Below are positions 59,107 through 64,000 of a DNA stretch of 64,000 nt, piece after piece. Position 1 is the first letter of the stretch. Each line of letters begins with the position of its first letter. The stretch is from NCBI RefSeq assembly GCF_007829875.1, contig NZ_VIWV01000001.1:3504501-3568500 (forward strand). The letters are read 5' to 3'. The stretch comes from Streptomyces capillispiralis. GTDB taxonomy: Bacteria; Actinomycetota; Actinomycetes; Streptomycetales; Streptomycetaceae. Below the pieces are notes generated by a model. It did not search any database and was not told where the DNA came from. It was given only the letters and a program-made list of their open reading frames with translations. The position numbers and the translations under genes are program-made.

Positions 59107-60345
59107 GTGATCGCGAACGTATCGGCGCACCGGCGGGCGAACGCCTTCGCCCAGGCCCTGGAGGAGCAGTCCGACCGGGGCACGGCGGCCGAACAGTCCG
59201 AAGGGCCGGCACCGGCACCGGCCGCCGCCGAGAGCGAGCGGGCGCGGTTGCTCGCGCTGGCCTCCGGCCTCGGCGCGCTGCCCAAACCGGAGCTGGACCC
59301 CGAGGTCAAGGTCGTCCAGCGGGCCCAACTGGTGGCCGCGTTCGAGGCCATGCTCCAGGAGGGCACCGCTGCGGGCGAGGCGACGGATCAAGCCGTACCC
59401 GAACAACGCTCGCGCCGGGCCCGCGGCGCACACCGGGCGACCCCCCTGGGCAAGCTGCGACCGCGCTCGCGGCTGGCCAAAGGACTCACCGCGGGCGGAC
59501 TCACCGTCGGGGTCGCCGCAGGCGCCCTCGGCGGAGTCGCCGCCGCCAGCTCCCAAGCCCTGCCCGGCGACTCCCTCTACGGCCTCAAGCGGAGCATCGA
59601 GGACGTCAGACTCGGCCTCGCCGACGGCAACGACGAGCGGGGCCGCATCCACCTCGACCACGCCTCCACCCGCCTCGGCGAAGCCCGCCGGCTGATGGAG
59701 CGCGGACGCAGCGGCCCCCTGGACCACGAGTCCCTCGGCGAGGTCCGCCGCGCCCTGTCCGGGATGCGGCACGACGCCTCCGAGGGCCACCGGCTGCTGC
59801 GCAGGGCCTACGAGCGCGACCCCGCCTCCCTGAGCCCCATGCAGGCGCTCTCCTCCTTCGCCGACACCCACCGCGAGACCTGGGGCGCCCTGCGGGACCG
59901 GCTGCCCGCGCAGTTGGGGGACGTCAGTGAGCAGGTCTCGTCGGTCTTCGACGCCATAGACCAGGACGTCGCCCCGCTGCAGTCCCTGCTCCCCCCGTCC
60001 CCGGCCCAGGACGACGACGGCGGGGCGACCCTGCCCGGCTCCGCGTCGACACCCGGCGCCCCGTCCGGCTCCGGACCCTCGCAGTCCCCCGGCACCGGCA
60101 CCTCCGACGCGAGCGGCAGCAGCAGCGCCGACCCGTCCGGTTCCGCCGACACCGGCGGCGAGAGCGACGGCCTGCTCGGCGGCAACACCGGCGGCCTGCT
60201 CGACCCGCCCCAGGAGAGCGGCACCAGCACCTCACCGCCGCCGACGGGCGGCCCGACCGCACCCCCCGCCCCCGACGTCACCCTCCCGCCCCTCCTCCCC
60301 GGCCTGCTCCCGGGTCTGGGCATCGACGGCGAGGGCGGGAACTAG
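59107..60345 (+). CDS. rsbN: Anti-sigma factor RsbN (BldN-specific)
   Basis: The 412-residue protein is a membrane anti-sigma factor: an N-terminal cytosolic domain (VSAHRRANAFAQALEEQ, MLQEGTAAGE region; about 1-120), one transmembrane helix around LTVGVAAGALGGVAAASSQA (about 140-160), and an extracytoplasmic DUF5667-like part (LPGDSLYGLKRSIEDVRLG, RLGEARRLMERGRSG) followed by a Ser/Pro/Gly-rich tail. It should bind BldN and be released by proteolysis. The GTG at 59107 (GAGGAGG 8 bases upstream) is preferred over GTG 59098. Confidence 0.92.
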   Translation: MIANVSAHRRANAFAQALEEQSDRGTAAEQSEGPAPAPAAAESERARLLALASGLGALPKPELDPEVKVVQRAQLVAAFEAMLQEGTAAGEATDQAVPEQRSRRARGAHRATPLGKLRPRSRLAKGLTAGGLTVGVAAGALGGVAAASSQALPGDSLYGLKRSIEDVRLGLADGNDERGRIHLDHASTRLGEARRLMERGRSGPLDHESLGEVRRALSGMRHDASEGHRLLRRAYERDPASLSPMQALSSFADTHRETWGALRDRLPAQLGDVSEQVSSVFDAIDQDVAPLQSLLPPSPAQDDDGGATLPGSASTPGAPSGSGPSQSPGTGTSDASGSSSADPSGSADTGGESDGLLGGNTGGLLDPPQESGTSTSPPPTGGPTAPPAPDVTLPPLLPGLLPGLGIDGEGGN

Positions 60346-60367
60346 CACGCGGCCAGGGACCAGGGCC

Positions 60368-60410
60368 GGCGCTGGGGGCGCCTCTCACGCCGAGGGGCGC
60401 CCCCAGCGCC
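60368..60410. terminator. Bidirectional terminator between rsbN and acyltransferase
   Basis: A 15-bp perfect stem (GGCGCTGGGGGCGCC / GGCGCCCCCAGCGCC) with a 13-nt loop lies between convergent genes. Confidence 0.75.
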
Positions 60411-60419
60411 GTGCCGGGC

Positions 60420-61514
60420 TCAGAAGAAGACCGACCGCCGCTGCACCAGCAGCTTGTACAGCGTGTGCTGGATCTGCTCCCTGACCTGGTCGGTCAGGTT
60501 GAACATCAGCATCGGGTCCTCCGCCGCCTCCAGCGGATAGCCGTCCGTCGGAATCGGCTCACCGAACTGGATCGTCCACTTCGTCGGCAGCGGAATCGCC
60601 CCCAGCGGCCCCAGCCACGGGAACGTCGGCGTCAACGGGAAGTACGGGAAACCCAGCAGCCGGGCCAGCGTCTTCGCGTTCCCGATCATCGGGTAGATCT
60701 CCTCCGCCCCGACGATCGAGCACGGAATGATCGGCGCCCCCTGCCGCAGCGCGGTCGACACGAACCCGCCCCGCCCGAACCGCTGCAGCTTGTACCGCTC
60801 ACCGAAGGGCTTCCCGATGCCCTTGAACCCCTCCGGCATCACCCCCACCAGCTCCCCCTGCCCGAGCAGGCGTTCGGCGTCCTCCGCGCAGGCCAGGGTG
60901 TGCCCGAGCTTGCGGGCCAGCTCGTTGACCACCGGCAGCATGAACACCAGGTCCGCCGCGAGCAGCCGCAGATGACGCCCGGCCGGATGGTGGTCGTGGA
61001 CGGCGACCTGCATCATCAGGCCGTCCACCGGCACCGTCCCGGAATGGTTGGCGACGATCAGGGCGCCGCCCTCCGACGGGATGTTCTCGATGCCCTTCAC
61101 CTCGACCCGGAAGTACTTCTCGTACACCGGGCGCAGCAGGGACATCAGGACCTGGTCGGTGAGTTCCTCGTCGTAGCCGAAGTCGTCGACCTCGTAGTCC
61201 CCGGTGAGCCGGCGGCGCAGGAAGGCCAGACCGCTCGCGACCCGCCGCTCCAGACCGCCCGTGCCGTCGCCGGGACCGACGCCGGTGTGCTCGCCGGCCG
61301 GCTCCGGGCCCTGCCGGGGCGCCTCCTCCGCACGCGTCACGTCCTCGTCGCCCTGCCCGGACACGACGCCCGGCAGCGGCTGGACGTCCCCCGCCGCCGG
61401 CTGCGCGGTGCCCTGGCGCCGGCCGCCCGCACCTCGGCGGCGCGACGGGCGCTGCGCGGCGCCCCCACGGGAGCGGTGGTCGTCGTCGAACGGAATGACC
61501 TTGGCGTCCGCCAT
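60420..61514 (-). CDS. PlsC-type 1-acylglycerol-3-phosphate acyltransferase family protein
   Basis: The 364-residue protein has the acyltransferase motifs NHSGTVPVDG (H-x4-D catalytic pair), GVMPEGFKGIGKPFGERYK and PIIPCSIVGAEE, preceded by a disordered Arg/Gly/Pro-rich N-terminus of about 100 residues. It belongs to the lysophospholipid acyltransferase superfamily and would act at the membrane on glycerophospholipids; a related role in other lipid acylation is possible. ATG 61514. It ends next to rsbN's terminator; the epimerase gene starts upstream on the same strand, 14 bases away. Confidence 0.9.
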   Translation of the reverse strand: MADAKVIPFDDDHRSRGGAAQRPSRRRGAGGRRQGTAQPAAGDVQPLPGVVSGQGDEDVTRAEEAPRQGPEPAGEHTGVGPGDGTGGLERRVASGLAFLRRRLTGDYEVDDFGYDEELTDQVLMSLLRPVYEKYFRVEVKGIENIPSEGGALIVANHSGTVPVDGLMMQVAVHDHHPAGRHLRLLAADLVFMLPVVNELARKLGHTLACAEDAERLLGQGELVGVMPEGFKGIGKPFGERYKLQRFGRGGFVSTALRQGAPIIPCSIVGAEEIYPMIGNAKTLARLLGFPYFPLTPTFPWLGPLGAIPLPTKWTIQFGEPIPTDGYPLEAAEDPMLMFNLTDQVREQIQHTLYKLLVQRRSVFF

Positions 61515-61528
61515 CGTTGCTGCGCTCC

Positions 61529-62590
61529 TCAGTTGGCGCTCTGCGTCGGGAGGTGACCGCTGCCCGGCAGGGGCAGCGCGGCGATCCGGTCGACGGCCCT
61601 CTCCAGGGCCTCCGGCGGAAGCAGCCCGGGACCACGACTGCGTACGAACTCCGCAAACGTTTCGGCAGTCGTGTACTTCGGGGTGAAGCCCAGCGTCTCC
61701 CGCATCTGGTCCGTCGCCACCACCCGCCCGTGCGTCAGCAGCCGGATCTGCTCGGGCGAGAAGTCCGTCATCCCCAGCGTACGCACCAGCGATCCGGCCC
61801 AGGTGACCGCGGGAAGCAGCAGCGGCACGGTGGGCCGGCCGAGCCGCCGCGCACACTGCGACAGCAGCAGCACGCCGTCACCGGCGATGTTGAACGTGCC
61901 GCTGTTGAGCGTGGAGCGCCGCGGTTCGTGCGAGCCGATCCGCAGCACCTCGACCACGTCGTCCTCGTGCACGAACTGCAGCCGGGGGTCGTAGCCGAAC
62001 ACGGTCGGCAGCACCGGCAGCGAGAAGTACGAGGCGAGCGGACTGTCCGCGGCCGGCCCCAGGATGTTCGCGAACCTGAGCACGCACACCGCGACGTCGG
62101 GGCGGCGCCGCGCGAAGCCGCGCACATACCCCTCGACCTCGACCGTGTCCTTCGCGAAGCCGCCGCTGGGCAGCGACTTGGGCGGCGTCGTCTCGGTGAA
62201 GACCGCCGGGTCGCGCGGCGCGGAACCGTAGACGTTCGTACTGGACTTCACGACCAGCCGTCTGATGTTCGGGGACTTCTGGCAGGCACCGAGCAGCTGC
62301 ATGGTGCCGATGACGTTGGTCTCCTTCAGCGCGGCCCGGCTGCCGCTGCCGAGCGGCGTGCCCGTGACGTCGAGGTGGACGACGGTGTCGGCGCCCGACT
62401 CGGCGAGCACCCGCGCGATGGTGGGCTGCCGGATGTCCGCCTGGACGAAGTCGGCGCCGCCCAGGTGGTGCTCGGGCGGCACGGCGTCCACGGCCACGAC
62501 CCGGTCCACCTCGGGGTCCCGCTGGATCCGCCGGACGAAACGGCCGCCGAGCTGACGGGCCACTCCGGTCACGAGCACGACCTTTCCCAA
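61529..62590 (-). CDS. NAD-dependent epimerase/dehydratase family protein
   Basis: The 353-residue extended SDR begins GKVVLVTGVARQLGGRFVRR (Gly-rich NAD motif), has VVHLDVTG, the Ser/Thr with Tyr-type triad area (VKSSTNVYGSAPRDP) and ANILGPAADSPLASY. Most likely a sugar-nucleotide epimerase or reductase of the SDR superfamily, but substrate is unknown. No ATG or GTG starts the domain; TTG at 62590 with AAGGAAGG upstream fits well. It forms an operon with the acyltransferase gene, as in other Streptomyces as I recall. Confidence 0.88.
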   Translation of the reverse strand: MGKVVLVTGVARQLGGRFVRRIQRDPEVDRVVAVDAVPPEHHLGGADFVQADIRQPTIARVLAESGADTVVHLDVTGTPLGSGSRAALKETNVIGTMQLLGACQKSPNIRRLVVKSSTNVYGSAPRDPAVFTETTPPKSLPSGGFAKDTVEVEGYVRGFARRRPDVAVCVLRFANILGPAADSPLASYFSLPVLPTVFGYDPRLQFVHEDDVVEVLRIGSHEPRRSTLNSGTFNIAGDGVLLLSQCARRLGRPTVPLLLPAVTWAGSLVRTLGMTDFSPEQIRLLTHGRVVATDQMRETLGFTPKYTTAETFAEFVRSRGPGLLPPEALERAVDRIAALPLPGSGHLPTQSAN

Positions 62591-62756
62591 GATCAGCGCC
62601 TTCCTTCTCGCCCTCGTCCCCGACGGCCAACCTATCGGTTCGCCGTCGCTGGGTGACGTGCACTCGCTGCGGGACGTGACGACCGCCCGGAACGGCCGCC
62701 TCCCCCCGCTGCGCGAGTCACCCCGCCCGCGGCCCGTACACACCCGGCGACACGGC

Positions 62757-62791
62757 AGTGGCCCCCCACCGGAGTGCGGTGGGGGGCCACT
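62757..62791 (-). terminator. Terminator after bS22 gene
   Basis: A perfect 14-bp stem (AGTGGCCCCCCACC / GGTGGGGGGCCACT) with a 7-nt loop begins 23 bases after the bS22 stop codon. Confidence 0.8.
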
Positions 62792-62813
62792 GGACACGCT
62801 CTCGCGCTGTCGC

Positions 62814-62912
62814 CTACTTCTTGTTGCGACGCTGGACGCGCGTGCGCTTGAGCAGCTTGCGGTGCTTCTTCTTGGCCATCCGCTTGCGCCGCTTCTTGAT
62901 AACAGAGCCCAC
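62814..62912 (-). CDS. Ribosomal protein bS22 (AURKAIP1/COX24-like)
   Basis: This tiny gene encodes 32 residues, almost all Lys/Arg: it opens [20 protein letters not shown] and ends VQRRNKK. It matches the short actinobacterial 30S protein bS22, which sits near the decoding centre. The GTG at 62912 has GAGGG 6 bases upstream. Its small size explains why automated gene finders miss it. A strong terminator follows, so it is likely expressed at a high level alone. Confidence 0.9.
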   Translation of the reverse strand: MGSVIKKRRKRMAKKKHRKLLKRTRVQRRNKK

Positions 62913-63020
62913 GACTACCCTCGCTCACTTCTCATCACTCGGTGTTTGGGCGCCATGGGCCCACACGACCTACGAGGGGCTAGCCTACCCGTCCGAGCGC
63001 TGAGGTCGTAATCGAGGTGA

Positions 63021-63059
63021 CCGGGGAGGCCCATGAGTGCCCGGTACGGGCCTCCCCGG
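63021..63059 (-). terminator. Terminator after the BldC/excisionase-like gene
   Basis: CCGGGGAGGCCC and GGGCCTCCCCGG form a 12-bp perfect stem with a 15-nt loop, ending 7 bases from the minus-strand stop at 63067. Confidence 0.65.
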
Positions 63060-63066
63060 GTCGCCG

Positions 63067-63279
63067 TCAGGCGGTTTCCACCCCCACGTAGCTCTCGCGG
63101 AGGTACTCGTGAACCGCTTGCTCGGGGACGCGGAAGGACCGCCCCACCCGGATCGCGGGCAGATGACCGCTGTGCACCAACCGGTACACGGTCATCTTCG
63201 ACACTCGCATCACCGAGGCGACTTCCGCCACGGTAAGGAACTGAACCTCGTTCAGAGGCCTCTCGCCAGCTGCAGCCAT
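63067..63279 (-). CDS. BldC/excisionase-type MerR-like DNA-binding protein
   Basis: The 70-residue protein is almost only a winged helix-turn-helix: FLTVAEVASVMRVSKMTVYR, LVHSGHLPAIRVGRSFRVPE and a short tail (HEYLRESYVGVETA). It belongs to the excisionase (helix_turn_helix_17) type close in size to BldC but with different sequence. BldC-like proteins bind DNA cooperatively on direct repeats and control development. The ATG at 63279 is used. Its conserved place beside bldN/rsbN and bS22 suggests a core regulatory function. Confidence 0.9.
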   Translation of the reverse strand: MAAAGERPLNEVQFLTVAEVASVMRVSKMTVYRLVHSGHLPAIRVGRSFRVPEQAVHEYLRESYVGVETA

Positions 63280-63408
63280 GACACACCTGAACCTTCCGCA
63301 CTCGACGGCCACCGGCTTCCCCTTCCGGTGACTCTTCGTCGCTGCGTGCTCACTCCCCAATGTAGGGGCGGGTGATGCGAGTGGGGAAGAGGTGCACCCA
63401 TCGGCGGC

Positions 63409-64000
63409 CTACTGTGACAGACACGCTCGATTGAGTACGTAGCGGGCCAGCGGCAGGTAGTAATCGGACCGCACACCGTCATCAAGTGGAACGACGACGG
63501 ACACGAGCCCCTCGGCCTGACCCACGAACGGGGCGGGGTCGTTCACATCGGCCGGCCCGACCGCCTCGAACCCCAGCTGACCTGCACCGCAGACCCAGCC
63601 GTGGTCCCCGATCACCAGCTCGGGAAGCGGCCCGCCGGCGTCGGCCGCCGCCGCGAGCGCGGTCCGAACCGGCAGCGGGGAGTGCGTGTGCGCGCCCGGC
63701 TCACAACCGGTGCGTTCCGCGTCCGCGCCCCGGACGAACCCGACTCCTCGTACGTAGTCGAGGTTGTACGTGCGTAGACCGAACCGGGTCGTTATGTCGA
63801 CACGGCGACCCTGCGCCGGGGTGAGGACCGTACATCCCGCCGCCGACAAGCCGTCTGCCAGAGCGGCGTAGAAGCCGATCAGCCGCTGCGGATGGCCGGT
63901 GCCGAGGAGCACCGGCACACGGCGGTCGGCGGCGGACGCCAGCCGCCGGGCGAAGGCGTCCAGGGCGGCCAGGGTCAGCTCGGGGTCGATCACGTCTTGG
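63409..64000 (-). CDS. Phosphatase-like protein (partial)
   Basis: The reading frame continues beyond the right edge. Visible 197 residues begin QDVIDPELTLAALDAFARRL, with VLLGTGHPQRLIGFYAALAD, VRGVGFVRGADAERTG, PELVIGDHGWVCGAGQLG and a C-terminal NRACLSQ. I recognise it as a conserved Streptomyces protein annotated as phosphatase, which fits GTGHP and DHGW motifs, but the catalytic reaction is not shown here. The N-terminal part is missing and the start lies outside. Confidence 0.7.
   Translation of the reverse strand, partial: QDVIDPELTLAALDAFARRLASAADRRVPVLLGTGHPQRLIGFYAALADGLSAAGCTVLTPAQGRRVDITTRFGLRTYNLDYVRGVGFVRGADAERTGCEPGAHTHSPLPVRTALAAAADAGGPLPELVIGDHGWVCGAGQLGFEAVGPADVNDPAPFVGQAEGLVSVVVPLDDGVRSDYYLPLARYVLNRACLSQ

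Noticed and set aside
63067..63279. BldC itself
   Set aside because: Size and fold are similar but the recognition region (SKMTVYRLVHSGHLP) differs from the BldC sequence I remember, so I call it BldC/excisionase-type only.

Overview
This is high-GC DNA with GC-rich third codon positions, many GTG starts, ATGA/GTGA stop-start overlaps and families typical of Streptomyces: Rex, BldN/RsbN, DUF397 proteins, DUF2637, a class I lysyl-tRNA synthetase and Nur-regulated SodF. It reads as a chromosomal segment of a Streptomyces or very close relative. I saw no rRNA or tRNA gene, CRISPR array, transposase or integrase.

Layout. 1-5.7 kb (minus): system II cytochrome c biogenesis (ResB partial, CcdA, thiol-disulfide lipoprotein), a secreted NodB-like protein, a histidine phosphatase and HemL. 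6.2-11 kb: a conserved hypothetical, SodF with a Nur box, an SDR, TetR, LysR and DoxX. 11.1-15.5 kb: a probable copper locus (DUF6153, DUF305, DUF4396, P1B-type ATPase) with CsoR-like operators; the ATPase gene has a frameshift. 15.7-25.5 kb: VOC protein, AAA ATPase, M20 peptidase, a two-component system, a two-component flavin monooxygenase with MarR, a YnfA-like protein, NTF2-like protein, SDR and an orphan antitoxin-like protein. 25.5-34 kb: RtcB, two DUF3558-like lipoproteins, a DUF2637 protein and divergent lysS/argS. 34-39.8 kb: arylamine N-acetyltransferase, aminotransferase, a membrane-anchored XRE regulator, a DUF4232 lipoprotein and HemB.

40-50.7 kb looks like accessory DNA between hemB and the other hem genes. 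It has an FAD oxidoreductase, a 2-hydroxyacid dehydrogenase, a TetR/SnoaL/NmrA cassette with twin operators, a lipoprotein, an RsbW-like kinase and a RiPP cluster of the ATP-grasp plus PIMT-like methyltransferase type (tgmA-tgmB-tgmC), divergent from an XRE/DUF397 pair. This RiPP cluster is the best candidate for new biology: the class is known, but the product of this precursor cannot be read from sequence alone.

50.9-56 kb (minus) is the rex-hemA-hemC-hemD operon with a clear Rex operator, tying heme synthesis to NADH/NAD+ state. 56.3-64 kb carries the developmental block: glutaredoxin-like protein, HAD phosphatase, sigma factor BldN, its anti-sigma RsbN (with a BldN-like promoter), acyltransferase, epimerase, the tiny ribosomal protein bS22, a BldC/excisionase-like DNA-binding protein and a phosphatase cut by the window edge. 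HemL, HemB and HemA/C/D together cover glutamyl-tRNA to uroporphyrinogen III, and the ResB/CcdA block at the left end delivers and attaches heme.
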